Positions 1-9,380 of a stretch of DNA of 64,000 nucleotides are shown here, in pieces. Under the pieces are notes generated by a model that saw only the letters and a list, made by a program, of their open reading frames with translations, searched no databases and had not been told where the DNA came from. The number at the start of each line of letters is the position of its first letter. Position 1 is the first letter of the stretch. Position numbers and translations under genes: made by a program. The stretch is from contig CAWBMS010000008.1 of assembly GCA_963790045.1 (NCBI GenBank), forward strand, positions 528,604 through 592,603, read 5' to 3'. Origin of the DNA: DATKMP01 sp963790045. GTDB taxonomy: Bacteria; Bacteroidota; Ignavibacteria; UBA10030.

Positions 1-289
1 TGCCACTCGTTGCATCTTTAATATGCTGATGCCCGACTCGAGTCGGCTTGCTGCACTTCGGACAGATCACCATGACGTTCGACGCACGAATTGGTCCTTC
101 CTTTTGCACAACACCGCCTTGTGGATTTTTTTGCGTTGGGCGTGTATGACGCTTAATAATGTTGACGTTCTCAATAATTACTTGATTAGTATCGGGAAAA
201 ACTTTGAGCACTTTACCTTGTTTGCCTTTGGAATTTCCCGATTTCACAACGACTGTGTCGTTTTTATGTACGTGTAAATTTTGCGCCAT
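1..289 (-). CDS. rplX: 50S ribosomal protein L24 (3' end cut by window edge)
   Basis: L24 is an early-assembly 23S rRNA-binding protein of the large subunit. From the ATG at 289 the minus strand reads MAQNLHVHKNDTVVV, followed by the KOW-type stretch SGNSKGKQGKVLKVFP and, further on, NVNIIKRHTRP and a CPKC pair, all usual for bacterial L24. The gene runs off the left edge before its stop. It starts 5 bases after the L14 stop, as the last visible member of the S10/spc operon. Confidence 0.95.
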   Translation of the reverse strand, partial: MAQNLHVHKNDTVVVKSGNSKGKQGKVLKVFPDTNQVIIENVNIIKRHTRPTQKNPQGGVVQKEGPIRASNVMVICPKCSKPTRVGHQHIKDATSG

Positions 290-293
290 AATC

Positions 294-662
294 TTACAGC
301 ACCTCAGGTGCTAAGGAAATAATTTTCATATACTGACGTTCGCGTAACTCGCGCGCAACCGGACCAAAAATGCGCGTTCCCCGCGGCTCGCCTTGAGCAT
401 TCAATAACACTGCCGCATTTTCATCGAACCGGATATATGATCCGTCTTTGCGGCGAATTTCTTTTCGTGTCCGCACGATGACCGCACGCGACACTTCACC
501 CTTTTTTACCGGAGCGCCGGGAATAGCGCTTTTTACTGACACCACAATCAAATCACCGACTGAGGCATACCGCTTTTCGTGGCCGCCAAGGACGCGAATG
601 CATCGTATTTTTTTCGCACCGGAATTATCGGCAGCGACTAAATTGGTTTCTTCCTGAATCAT
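294..662 (-). CDS. rplN: 50S ribosomal protein L14
   Basis: Primary 23S rRNA-binding protein at the subunit interface. The 122-residue product is full family length, begins MIQEETNLVAADNSGAKK and carries the L14 signature around residues 60-85 (RAVIVRTRKEIRRKDGS, then FDENAAVLLN). It lies between rpsQ and rplX in the standard spc order, with a 24-base gap to rpsQ. No frameshift or unusual residue is seen. Confidence 0.98.
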   Translation of the reverse strand: MIQEETNLVAADNSGAKKIRCIRVLGGHEKRYASVGDLIVVSVKSAIPGAPVKKGEVSRAVIVRTRKEIRRKDGSYIRFDENAAVLLNAQGEPRGTRIFGPVARELRERQYMKIISLAPEVL

Positions 663-686
663 CGTTCTTGCCTGCTCTTAAATGAA

Positions 687-965
687 CTACTTCGCTTTCT
701 CAACAATTTCCACTAACCGCCAGCGCTTGCGTGCACTTAACGGACGGGTTTCCATAACCCGAACTATATCGCCTACTTTCGCTTCCTGCTTTTCATCATG
801 CACCATCAACTTGCTGGTGAGGCGATAATATTTTTTGTAGATCGGATGCGCCACTTGACGTTCGATGGCAACGACAATGCTCTTTTGCATTTTATTGCTC
901 ACCACTTTTCCGACACGAACTTTGCGCTTGCCGCGCACTACTGGTTGTTTTGTTTCTTCTGCCAT
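687..965 (-). CDS. rpsQ: 30S ribosomal protein S17
   Basis: Small-subunit protein that binds 16S rRNA early in assembly. The 92-residue product has the family core GKVVSNKMQKSIVVAIER near residues 19-36 and the C-terminal motif GDIVRVMETRPLS. The Lys/Arg-rich N-terminal extension before the core (about 15 residues) is slightly longer than in E. coli. It follows rpmC by 12 bases on the same transcript. Confidence 0.98.
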   Translation of the reverse strand: MAEETKQPVVRGKRKVRVGKVVSNKMQKSIVVAIERQVAHPIYKKYYRLTSKLMVHDEKQEAKVGDIVRVMETRPLSARKRWRLVEIVEKAK

Positions 966-977
966 CGTCTTTCCAAC

Positions 978-1205
978 TTACTTCGGTTGTTCCGTTACAA
1001 CTGCGATCTTTGCCGCTGCCAGTGAACGCTCGCGAAGAATCGTCTTCATGCGAGCAACATCTTTACGAATCAATCCCAGCTTCATCGGGTTTTCTAACTG
1101 ACCGATGACTTTTTGGAATCTTAAATTCGAAAGATTTTCTTCTTCATCGTGAATTCTCTTTTGTAATTCTACATCAGAGAGTGAACGCAATTCATGTACT
1201 TTCAT
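978..1205 (-). CDS. rpmC: 50S ribosomal protein L29
   Basis: Helical-hairpin protein near the exit tunnel of the large subunit. The product reads MKVHELRSLSDVELQKR, then LSNLRFQKVIGQLENP, the typical L29 pattern. I chose the ATG at 1205 over the GTG one codon earlier because it sits about 6 bases after an AGAGG Shine-Dalgarno sequence. At 75 residues it is a few residues longer than E. coli L29 because of a C-terminal tail. It starts 10 bases after rplP. Confidence 0.95.
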   Translation of the reverse strand: MKVHELRSLSDVELQKRIHDEEENLSNLRFQKVIGQLENPMKLGLIRKDVARMKTILRERSLAAAKIAVVTEQPK

Positions 1206-1215
1206 CACTTACCTC

Positions 1216-1638
1216 TTACGCACCCTGATAATCCACACGGGCAACAAACTTTGTTTTAATCGCCAACTTGTGGGATGCAAGTTTCATTGCCTCCACCGCT
1301 GCCGCTTTATTGACACCGCCAAGCTCAAACAATACACGGCCTGGCTTAACTACGGCAACCCAAAACTCCGGATTACCTTTACCACTACCCTGACGAGTTT
1401 CTGCCGGTTTTTTCGTAACCGGTTTATCCGGGAAAATACGAATCCAAACTTTCCCTTCACGCTTCATCATACGAGTTAACGCAACACGAGACGCTTCGAT
1501 CTGGCGCTGAGTTACCCATCCCGGTTCCAACGCCTTCAATCCAAAATCACCAAACGCTACCGTATTTCCGCGTGTTGCTTTTCCGGCGCGGCGTCCACGC
1601 TGTTGCTTTCTAAATTTTACTCTCTTCGGCATCAACAT
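1216..1638 (-). CDS. rplP: 50S ribosomal protein L16
   Basis: Large-subunit protein at the A-site/5S rRNA region. The 140-residue product opens MLMPKRVKFRKQQRGR and contains the family stretches GDFGLKALEPGW and the PDKPVTKKPAETRQGSGKG loop (about residues 70-90). The start is supported by an AGGAG ribosome-binding site about 8 bases upstream. It lies between rpsC and rpmC, as expected in the S10 operon. Confidence 0.98.
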   Translation of the reverse strand: MLMPKRVKFRKQQRGRRAGKATRGNTVAFGDFGLKALEPGWVTQRQIEASRVALTRMMKREGKVWIRIFPDKPVTKKPAETRQGSGKGNPEFWVAVVKPGRVLFELGGVNKAAAVEAMKLASHKLAIKTKFVARVDYQGA

Positions 1639-1651
1639 TGTTCAATACTCC

Positions 1652-2287
1652 TTAGGAACGCGGTCCGATAATTTCGCCCTTACAAATCCATACCTTAATA
1701 CCAATGGCGCCGTAAATCGTATGGGCTGTCGCACTGGCATAATCAATATCGGCACGGAGCGTTTGCAGAGGAATGCGTCCTTCTTTATAATGTTCGGTGC
1801 GCGCAATTTCTGCGCCGCCGAGACGTCCGGCACACATAATCTTTATTCCTTCAGCTCCCATACGCATGGCGGCCGTAATGGACTGCTTCATCGCACGGCG
1901 GAATGAAATACGCCCTTCCAACTGACCAGCAATTGCTTCGCCGACAAGAAACGCATCTAATTCGGGACGTTTAATTTCATGAATCAAAATTTTAATTTCT
2001 TTGGAAGTAACCTTCTTTAATTCTTCTTCGAGTTGTGCAATTTCTTTGCCGCTCTTTCCAATCACAATGCCGGGTCGAGACGTGTGAATGGTGACCACTG
2101 CACGCTTTGGCGTTCGATCGATTTGAATACGCGCAATGCCTGCTTTTTTCAGACGGTTGCGGACATAATTTCGAACGACAATATCTTCCTGCAGTTTACC
2201 TGCAAAACTCTTGCTATCAAACCAGTTTGCATCCCACGAGCGCACAACGCCAAGGCGAAAACCGTTTGGATTTGTTTTTTGACCCAA
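1652..2287 (-). CDS. rpsC: 30S ribosomal protein S3
   Basis: Small-subunit head protein at the mRNA entry tunnel. The 211-residue product begins MGQKTNPNGFRLG and has a KH domain with RPGIVIGKSGKEIAQLEEEL (about residues 70-90), then the C-terminal domain motif GRLGGAEIARTEHYKEGR. Length is normal for the family. It sits 12 bases after rplV on the same transcript. Confidence 0.98.
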   Translation of the reverse strand: MGQKTNPNGFRLGVVRSWDANWFDSKSFAGKLQEDIVVRNYVRNRLKKAGIARIQIDRTPKRAVVTIHTSRPGIVIGKSGKEIAQLEEELKKVTSKEIKILIHEIKRPELDAFLVGEAIAGQLEGRISFRRAMKQSITAAMRMGAEGIKIMCAGRLGGAEIARTEHYKEGRIPLQTLRADIDYASATAHTIYGAIGIKVWICKGEIIGPRS

Positions 2288-2299
2288 TTGATCCTCCGA

Positions 2300-2710
2300 T
2301 TAACTTTCGGTTACTTCGTTTTTAGTTTCTACAGTTTCAGTTTTTTTCGGTGCCGCCTGCTTCACTTCGGCACGCTGCGCCACAACAATCGTAATGTGAT
2401 TCGACCGCTTACGCACACGGAACGCACGTCCCATCGGCGCAGGCAACACACGCTTTGCCATCGCTCCGCCGTTGACAAATGCTTCCTTTACATACAACGT
2501 TGTTGTATCCACGCGTCCGCCTTCATCTTTGTTTTGGATGTTGGAAATTGCAGACCGCAATACTTGTTCCGCCGTCTTGGCGGCATGCTTCGGAGTGAAA
2601 TGTAAAATAGATAATGCATCTTCCACTGCTTTGCCGCGAATGAGATCGATCACCAAGCGCATTTTGCGCGGCGATGTTCCGATATATCGATTAATTGCTT
2701 TTGCTTCCAT
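2300..2710 (-). CDS. rplV: 50S ribosomal protein L22
   Basis: L22 lines the exit tunnel and contacts all 23S rRNA domains. The protein starts MEAKAINRYIGTSPRKM and has the hairpin motif VLPAPMGRAFRVRKRSNHI near residues 80-100. A GTG at 2725 overlapping the rpsS stop would add five residues, but the ATG at 2710 has a GAGGA Shine-Dalgarno sequence at good spacing and matches the usual L22 N-terminus. A charged Glu/Thr/Lys tail extends the C-terminus. Confidence 0.96.
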   Translation of the reverse strand: MEAKAINRYIGTSPRKMRLVIDLIRGKAVEDALSILHFTPKHAAKTAEQVLRSAISNIQNKDEGGRVDTTTLYVKEAFVNGGAMAKRVLPAPMGRAFRVRKRSNHITIVVAQRAEVKQAAPKKTETVETKNEVTES

Positions 2711-2721
2711 ATTCAAATTCC

Positions 2722-3009
2722 TCACGCCGGCGAAGTGGTTGTTTCACTCTTGACACCTGGATGCGCACGAAAAATTCTTGTCGGCGCAAATTCGCCCAGC
2801 TTGTGTCCCACCATCGCTTCGTGGACATACACCGGAACAAATTTATTTCCGTTGTGCACCGCAAACGTATGTCCTACGAATTCAGGAATAATCGTGCTGG
2901 AGCGTGACCATGTTTTGATAACGCGTTTTTGATTTTCCTTATTCAACGCTTCAACTTTTTGTTGAAGCTTCGAGTCAACATACGGACCTTTTTTTATTGA
3001 ACGACTCAT
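2722..3009 (-). CDS. rpsS: 30S ribosomal protein S19
   Basis: Head protein of the small subunit that contacts S13 and tRNA. The 95-residue product begins MSRSIKKGPYVDSKLQQKV and contains the signature WSRSSTIIPEFVGHTFAVHNG and MVGHKLGEFAPTR. Its stop lies 12 bases before the chosen rplV start. Gene order rplB-rpsS-rplV is standard. Confidence 0.98.
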   Translation of the reverse strand: MSRSIKKGPYVDSKLQQKVEALNKENQKRVIKTWSRSSTIIPEFVGHTFAVHNGNKFVPVYVHEAMVGHKLGEFAPTRIFRAHPGVKSETTTSPA

Positions 3010-3023
3010 ACGTGCCTACCGAT

Positions 3024-3857
3024 TTACTTTCGACGTTTGACAATATATTGATTCGACTGATTTTTCCGTTTACGGGTTTTCAAACCCTTGGCATACTTGC
3101 CCCACGGAGATTCGGGGTGCTGTCCACCGCCACCAGATTTTGAACGACCTTCACCGCCGCCCATCGGGTGATCAACCGGATTCATCGCCATACCGCGTGA
3201 TTGCGGACGAATGCCCAACCAACGCGAACGGCCTGCTTTTCCTAAACTAATATTTTCATGATCACCATTGCTGACAATGCCCATCGTCGCATAGCAATCT
3301 GCATGAAACTTTCTCACTTCACCGGAAGGCAATTTCAACGAAACCCAATCGCCTTCTTTTGCAACAACCTGCGAAGAATTTCCGGCGCTACGTCCAACTT
3401 GTCCGCCTTTGCCGGCAATAATTTCAACACTAAAGACAAATGCTGCCGCAGGAATATTTCGCAACGGAAGCGAATTTCCAACTTCGGGTTCCGCCGCCGG
3501 ACCGGAAGTAACTTTTGCACCAACCTTCAATCCTTCTGGAGCAAGAATATATCGTTTGTCGCCGTCAGGATAATGAATCAACGCAATACGCGCTGAACGG
3601 TTCGGATCATATTCAATCGCTTCGACAACGCCCACAATTCCATGCTTGCCACGTTTGAAATCAATAACACGATACATCCTCTTGTGTCCACCGCCGCGAT
3701 GACGCGAGGTGATACGCCCCAAATTATTGCGTCCACCGCTTTTCTTAATCGGTTCCAACAACGCCTTTTCCGGCGTGGTCTTTGTTATTTCATCAAACGA
3801 CGAGATAGAATAAAATCGCGTCGCCGGAGTCATTGGTCTTAATTTTCTGATACCCAT
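3024..3857 (-). CDS. rplB: 50S ribosomal protein L2
   Basis: Peptidyl-transferase-centre protein, among the most conserved of the large subunit. The 277-residue product has RGGGHKRMYRVIDFKRGK near residue 50 and the C-terminal signature MNPVDHPMGGGEGRSKSGG. The histidine of that loop, which lies near the catalytic centre in known structures, is present. Full length, no frameshift. Confidence 0.98.
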   Translation of the reverse strand: MGIRKLRPMTPATRFYSISSFDEITKTTPEKALLEPIKKSGGRNNLGRITSRHRGGGHKRMYRVIDFKRGKHGIVGVVEAIEYDPNRSARIALIHYPDGDKRYILAPEGLKVGAKVTSGPAAEPEVGNSLPLRNIPAAAFVFSVEIIAGKGGQVGRSAGNSSQVVAKEGDWVSLKLPSGEVRKFHADCYATMGIVSNGDHENISLGKAGRSRWLGIRPQSRGMAMNPVDHPMGGGEGRSKSGGGGQHPESPWGKYAKGLKTRKRKNQSNQYIVKRRK

Positions 3858-3877
3858 AATTTCTTTACGCCTTCAGC

Positions 3878-4168
3878 TCAGACATTTCCAAAGTAATCGA
3901 TCTTATCACCTTGTTTCAATGTGACGATCGCTTTCTTCCAAGTTTTCGTGCGCCCTTCAAACCGGCCGCGTTTGGTCATTTGTGATTTTGTTTTACCTTT
4001 GACTATTACCGTGCGAATGCTCGTTACCGCGACGTTGAATTTTTTTTCAACGGCTTTTCCGATTTCGATTTTATTCACGCCGGACGGAACTTCAAACGCA
4101 TACTGGCGCTTGTCACCAAGCTCTGTCATCTTTTCAGTAATAATCGGCCGTAGAAGAATGCTTGCCAT
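3878..4168 (-). CDS. rplW: 50S ribosomal protein L23
   Basis: Exit-tunnel protein that docks trigger factor and SRP. The 96-residue product opens MASILLRPIITEKMT and continues YAFEVPSGVNKIEIGKAVE with the basic loop KGKTKSQMTKRGRFEGRT. It lies 11 bases after rplD and 20 bases before rplB in the usual order. Confidence 0.97.
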   Translation of the reverse strand: MASILLRPIITEKMTELGDKRQYAFEVPSGVNKIEIGKAVEKKFNVAVTSIRTVIVKGKTKSQMTKRGRFEGRTKTWKKAIVTLKQGDKIDYFGNV

Positions 4169-4179
4169 TGTTCACTATC

Positions 4180-4809
4180 CTAATTCTTCAATGAATCTTG
4201 CAATACATTCACAGCGCTCTTTTGAATCAGCAGCACTTGATTGTTCAAGATTTCGAATGTCGATGCCTTGTCGGCTTCTCGAATTTGTAATTTTGGAATG
4301 TTGCGTCCGGACTTCACGATTTTTTGATCGGTCGCTCTCGTCAACAGCAACGTTTTCTTTTTATCAATTTCCAATGCCTTCAACACTGAAGCCATTTGTT
4401 TTGTTTTCACAACATCGAACGAAAAATCTTCCACCACACGGATGGCGCTTTCCGTTGCTTTGTAGCTGAGCGCAGATTTCCGCGCGAGCTTGCGAACTTT
4501 TGTCGGGAGTTTCACTACATAATCATGCGGCTTCGGTCCAAAAATTGAACCGCCGCCAACCCATATCGGCGAGCGTGTGGAACCTGCGCGTGCACGTCCG
4601 GTTTTCTTTTGCTTAAATGGTTTGGCTCCGCCGCCGCTTACTTCCGAGCGGGTTTTTACTTTGTGCGTACCCTGGCGTTTGTTTGCCTGAATGCTGCGCA
4701 CGGCCATATAGATAGCATGATCATTTGGCTCGATTCCAAAAATTTTCGGATCGAGTTCCACTTTCTCGCCTGTCTGCGTACCATCTATTTTATAAACATC
4801 AACCTGCAT
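4180..4809 (-). CDS. rplD: 50S ribosomal protein L4
   Basis: Large-subunit protein with an extended loop in the exit tunnel. In E. coli it also represses the S10 operon; whether it does so here cannot be told. The 209-residue product contains the loop GGGAKPFKQKKTGRARAGS and WVGGGSIFGPKPHDY near residues 60-95, the strongest family marks. Length is normal. It lies between rplC and rplW. Confidence 0.97.
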   Translation of the reverse strand: MQVDVYKIDGTQTGEKVELDPKIFGIEPNDHAIYMAVRSIQANKRQGTHKVKTRSEVSGGGAKPFKQKKTGRARAGSTRSPIWVGGGSIFGPKPHDYVVKLPTKVRKLARKSALSYKATESAIRVVEDFSFDVVKTKQMASVLKALEIDKKKTLLLTRATDQKIVKSGRNIPKLQIREADKASTFEILNNQVLLIQKSAVNVLQDSLKN

Positions 4810-4834
4810 TGTTTTATTTCCTTACGAGCATTCG

Positions 4835-5461
4835 TTAGTTGTGCTTTTCAATTTCTAAATACCCGTTGATTGCACCGGGCACCGAACCACGCACAATAAG
4901 AATGTTGGATTCGGGAATCACTTTTACGACTTTTAAATTCTTTACCGTCACACGTTCAAAGCCCATGCGTCCGCCCATCAACATACCTTTAAAGACACGC
5001 GATGGATAGGAACTACCGCCGATGGATCCGGGAGCACGAACACGATCCGATGCACCGTGCGTGGTCATACCGACACCACCGAAGTGATGGCGTTTCACGA
5101 CACCTTGAAAACCGCGGCCTTTCGATTTTCCACTCACATCAACAACATCGCCGGCTGCAAAAATATCGACCTTCACTTCATCACCGGGTTTGAAAGATGC
5201 CTCGTTGAAACTCTGGAACTCACGCAACAATCGCAACGCTTTGACGGCGGCTTTCGCGAAGTGCCCTTTCAACGGTTTATTGACAAGACGATCTCTCTTT
5301 TCATCAAAACCAAGCTGCACGGCATTGTAACCATCTTTATCCTTGGTTCTGACTTGCGTGACGAAGCACGGACCCGCTTCGATGACGGTGCATGGAACTG
5401 ATTCACCGCTCTCGTCGAAGAGACTTGTCATGCCAATCTTTTTTCCTAATATACCACTCAC
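4835..5461 (-). CDS. rplC: 50S ribosomal protein L3
   Basis: Early-assembly large-subunit protein. The 208-residue product begins MSGILGKKIGMTSLFDESG and carries GKSKGRGFQGVVKRHHFGG and the following GASDRVRAPGSIGGSSYPS (about residues 110-155). A 93-base gap separates it from rpsJ, the longest spacer inside this part of the operon, in which I see no further gene. Confidence 0.98.
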   Translation of the reverse strand: MSGILGKKIGMTSLFDESGESVPCTVIEAGPCFVTQVRTKDKDGYNAVQLGFDEKRDRLVNKPLKGHFAKAAVKALRLLREFQSFNEASFKPGDEVKVDIFAAGDVVDVSGKSKGRGFQGVVKRHHFGGVGMTTHGASDRVRAPGSIGGSSYPSRVFKGMLMGGRMGFERVTVKNLKVVKVIPESNILIVRGSVPGAINGYLEIEKHN

Positions 5462-5554
5462 TGTTATAGCTCCTTAATATTCCAAAGCGAAACCAGCATC
5501 GGAGTTGCTGCCAACTTCACTCACACTCAGTTCATTCAATCAATTAGTTCAGCG

Positions 5555-5863
5555 TTAGACTTTGATTTCAACGTCAACGCCAGCCGGAAGTTCCAGCTTC
5601 ATCAACGAATCAACCGTACGACCTGTCGCATTGAGAATATCAATCAATCGTTTATGCGACCGCGTTTCAAACTGCTCTCGAGACTTTTTATCGACATGCG
5701 GCGATCGATTGACCGTGTACACACTGCGCTGTGTTGGCAATGGTATTGGACCCGACACAACTGCTCCAGTCGATTTTACCGTCTTGATAATCTTCTCGGT
5801 CGATTTATCGATCAGATTATGATCAAATGATTTTAATTTTATTCTAATTTTTTGTCCAGCCAA
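5555..5863 (-). CDS. rpsJ: 30S ribosomal protein S10
   Basis: Small-subunit head protein that also partners NusB in transcription antitermination. The 102-residue product begins MAGQKIRIKLKSFDHNL and contains SGPIPLPTQRSVYTVNRSPH and SREQFETRSHKRLID, the family signature. It lies 65 bases after tuf, from which it is separated by a perfect hairpin. Confidence 0.98.
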   Translation of the reverse strand: MAGQKIRIKLKSFDHNLIDKSTEKIIKTVKSTGAVVSGPIPLPTQRSVYTVNRSPHVDKKSREQFETRSHKRLIDILNATGRTVDSLMKLELPAGVDVEIKV

Positions 5864-5887
5864 GGAAATTTCTCCTTAGACAACCAC

Positions 5888-5916
5888 CCCGCTCTCAAGT
5901 ATTTCTTGAGAGCGGG
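5888..5916 (-). terminator. Perfect 12-bp hairpin between tuf and rpsJ
   Basis: CCCGCTCTCAAG (5888-5899) and CTTGAGAGCGGG (5905-5916) form a perfect stem with a 5-base loop, just downstream of the tuf stop. No run of T follows in the minus direction, so it may be a partial terminator or an RNA-processing/3'-end protecting structure separating the str and S10 transcription units rather than a strong intrinsic terminator. Confidence 0.6.
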
Positions 5917-5928
5917 ACAGATGATAAC

Positions 5929-7140
5929 TTACTGAATGATCTTTGTAATAACACCGGCACCTACCGTATGTCCACCTTCGCGGACGGCAAAGCGCTGGCC
6001 TTCTTCCATAGCAATCGGTGAAATCAATTCAATATTGATTGCATCGAGGTTATCGCCTGGCATAACCATTTCAACACCGGCAGGTAACGTGGCAACACCC
6101 GTCACATCTGTTGTGCGGAAATAGAATTGAGGACGATATCCGGTTAAGAATGGCGTATGACGGCCGCCTTCTTCTTTCTTCAACACATAAATTTGTGCGA
6201 CAAATTTTGTGTGCGGGGTGATGGTTCCCGGTTTAGCAACAACCATACCGCGTTCCAGTTCCGTCTTTTCAATGCCACGCAACAACAAGCCAGCATTATC
6301 ACCGGCAACAACTTCATCAAGTTCCTTACGGAACATTTCTGCGCCCGTGATAACAGTTTTCTTGTGTGCGCCAAGGCCGATGACTTCAACTTCATCGCCA
6401 ACCTTTGCCTTACCGCGCTCGACACGACCGGTTCCGACTGTTCCGCGACCGGTAATCGAAAACACATCTTCAACCGGCATCAAGAACGGACGATCTGCAT
6501 CACGTTTGGGAAGCGTGATATAATTATCAACAGCATCCATCAAATCCATGATACACTTGAATGCCGGATCATCCGCTTTTGAATCTGGACGTAACGCAGC
6601 TTCCATCGCCTTCAATGCCGAACCGCGGATAATAGGAATTTCATCGCCCGGGAAATCGTTTTTCTTCAGCAGATCACGCACTTCCAACTCAACAAGGTCA
6701 AGCAACTCCGGATCATCGACCGCATCGCATTTATTCATGAACACAACGATCTTCGGCACATTCACCTGGTGAGCGAGAAGAATGTGTTCGCGTGTTTGCG
6801 GCATAGGACCATCCGTCGCGGCAACCACGAGGATAGCGCCGTCCATTTGAGCGGCACCCGTGATCATATTTTTGATATAATCGGCGTGACCCGGGCAATC
6901 AACGTGCGCATAGTGACGCTTCGCCGTTGAATATTCCACGTGTGCAGTATTAATCGTTATACCACGCGCTTTTTCTTCAGGTGCGTTGTCGATAGAATCG
7001 AACGTTCGCACTTGCGAAAGGCCTTTTTTTGCAAGCACCATTGTGATGGCTGCGGTTAACGTTGTTTTACCGTGGTCAACGTGGCCAATTGTGCCGACGT
7101 TTACATGCGGCTTCGTACGATCAAATTTTTCTTTTGCCAT
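5929..7140 (-). CDS. tuf: Elongation factor Tu
   Basis: GTPase that delivers aminoacyl-tRNA to the ribosome. The 403-residue product has the P-loop GHVDHGKTTL near residue 19, the switch II DCPGH, NKCD and GSALKA motifs, and the domain 2-3 stretches GRGTVGTGRVERG and TGYRPQFYFRTTDVTG. A GGAG ribosome-binding site precedes the ATG at 7140. It is the only tuf in this window. The second position where bacteria often carry tuf, beside the Thr-Tyr-Gly-Thr tRNAs, lacks it here. Confidence 0.98.
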   Translation of the reverse strand: MAKEKFDRTKPHVNVGTIGHVDHGKTTLTAAITMVLAKKGLSQVRTFDSIDNAPEEKARGITINTAHVEYSTAKRHYAHVDCPGHADYIKNMITGAAQMDGAILVVAATDGPMPQTREHILLAHQVNVPKIVVFMNKCDAVDDPELLDLVELEVRDLLKKNDFPGDEIPIIRGSALKAMEAALRPDSKADDPAFKCIMDLMDAVDNYITLPKRDADRPFLMPVEDVFSITGRGTVGTGRVERGKAKVGDEVEVIGLGAHKKTVITGAEMFRKELDEVVAGDNAGLLLRGIEKTELERGMVVAKPGTITPHTKFVAQIYVLKKEEGGRHTPFLTGYRPQFYFRTTDVTGVATLPAGVEMVMPGDNLDAINIELISPIAMEEGQRFAVREGGHTVGAGVITKIIQ

Positions 7141-7188
7141 ATTGTTGATCTCCTATGAGTTAGATAGAGTCCCGATTACTTAGATTCC

Positions 7189-9300
7189 TTAAGCTACTTT
7201 CGCGGTATCTTTTCCGCGAACCTTTTCAATAATTTCTTCTGCAACGCTCTTCGGCACCTGGTCATAGTGTGAAAATTGCATGGTATATAATGCACGCCCT
7301 TGCGTCATCGAACGCAATTGCGTCGCATAACCAAACATCGTTGAAAGCGGTACAAACGATTTTACCACTTGCGCATCTTTGCGTGAAGTCATACCTTCGA
7401 TTTTGCCGCGTCGCGAATTCAAATCGCCCATCACATCGCCCAAATATTCTTCCGGCGTCACAACTTCAACAGCCATGATCGGTTCAAGCAATACGGGATG
7501 TGCTTTACGCGCACCTTCTTGAAATGCCATCGAACCGGCAATCTTAAATGCCATTTCTGATGAATCAACAGCATGGAAGGAACCATCAAACAAACGCACT
7601 TTAATATCTTCGACAGGAAACCCCGCAAGGATACCGTTACGCATGGCTTCAACAATTCCCTGTTCTGTCGGTTTGATATATTCTTTTGGGACAACACCGC
7701 CGACAATCGCATTTTCAAATTCAAAGCCCTTGCCTTTTTCGTTCGGCTCAACATCGATCCACACATGACCGAATTGACCGCGACCACCAGATTGACGAAC
7801 AAACTTTCCTTCCGCAGTCACCTTTTTGGTGATCGTTTCTTTGTAAGCAACCTGCGGTTTACCAACATTTGCTTCGACTTTAAACTCACGCTTCATTCGG
7901 TCAATAATAATTTCCAAGTGAAGTTCGCCCATTCCGCTAACAATGGTTTGTCCAGTTTCTTCATTTGTTGAAACGCGAAACGTCGGGTCTTCTTCGGCAA
8001 GGCGCGAAAGCGCTTCGCCCATTTTTTCCTGATCTTCTTTTGTCTTCGGCTCGATAGCAACATCAATAACGGGATCAGGAAACTCCATGCGCTCAAGCAC
8101 AATCGGATCATTCTTCCGTTGTCAAAGCGTATCGCCTGTGCGTGTATTTTTCAAACCGATAGCAGCGACAATATCGCCTGCAATACGTTTCTTCCACTTC
8201 CTCACGATGATTTGCATGCATACGTAAAATACGTGCATATTCGTTCTTTACGATCAGAAATATATTGTAGACATACGAGCCAGCAGTCAATGTACCCGCA
8301 TAGACGCGGAAGTACGTCAACCGACCAACAAACGGATCGCTCATAATCTTAAATGCAAGCGCGTGAATTTTTCGCTATCACTAAATTTGCGAGTCACATG
8401 GTCATGCTTATGAGGATGATGACCATGGATTACACCAGTATTAATATCAAATGGAGATGGGAGGAACTCAACAACCGCGTCCAATCAATTGTTGAACACC
8501 TTTATTTTTAAACGAAGAACCACATAGACACAGGAACAATGTTAACCTTTAAGGTTGCGCTGTCGTAAGACGATACGAATTTCATCAGGAGAAATTTCTT
8601 TCCCTTCAAGATATTTTTCAAGCAGCTTATCGTCTTCATCTGCGACCGCTTCCAACATCTTAACGCGATACTCATTTGCCTTCGCACGAAGTTTTTCAGG
8701 AATCTCAATTTCGTCCCATGTAGCACCCTGATTATCTTCGTTATACATTCTTGCCTTCATCGTAATTAAATCGATGACACCAGCAAACATATCGCCTTCA
8801 CCAACCGGCAACTGAATAGGAACAGCATTCGCGCTCAAGCGTGTCTTCATCATATCGACAACTGCCAAGAAATCTGCCCCAGCGCGATCCATTTTATTCA
8901 CAAACGCAATACGTGGAACACCGTATTTATCGGCTTGACGCCAAACAGTTTCCGACTGCGGCTCGACGCCACCAACAGAACAGAACAATGCGACTGCGCC
9001 ATCAAGTACGCGAAGAGAACGCTCTACTTCAATAGTAAAATCAACATGACCCGGAGTATCAATAATATTGATCCGATGTTGACGCCAAAAACATGTCGTT
9101 GCAGCGCTGGTAATCGTAATACCTCGTTCCTTCTCCTGCTCCATCCAATCCATTGTTGCAGCGCCATCATGAACTTCGCCAATGCGATGCAGCTTACCGG
9201 TATAGAACAGAATTCGCTCCGTCGTCGTTGTCTTACCGGCATCAATATGCGCCATGATACCAATATTTCTTGTTTTTTCTAAAGAGTATTCTCTTGACAT
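7189..9300 (-). CDS. fusA: Elongation factor G, interrupted by several frameshifts
   Basis: Translocation GTPase. The N-terminal part (from the ATG at 9300) has AHIDAGKTTTTERIL, DTPGHVDFT and NKMDRAGADF. The C-terminal part (to the stop at 7189) has the EF-G domain IV-V stretches GRGQFGHVWIDVEP and YATQLRSMTQGRALY. The 704-codon span equals the normal family length. The middle (about 8100-8570) keeps homology in alternating frames, for example DPFVGRLTYFRVYAG, HANHREEVEE and AGDIVAAIGLKNTRTGDT, so at least five single-base indels are needed. Since EF-G is essential and this is the only visible copy, sequencing or assembly error is the simplest reading. Order rpsL-rpsG-fusA-tuf is standard. 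Confidence 0.93.
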
Positions 9301-9380
9301 AAATCAAAATCCAACACTGCCTCATCTTCAAAATAGGAGACAGAGATACATCTAATTTCTATATTTATACTAAACTTCTA

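Noticed and set aside
2033..2605. 190-codon plus-strand frame across rpsC and rplV
   Set aside because: Antisense to two ribosomal genes with clear homology; no start signal or family match.
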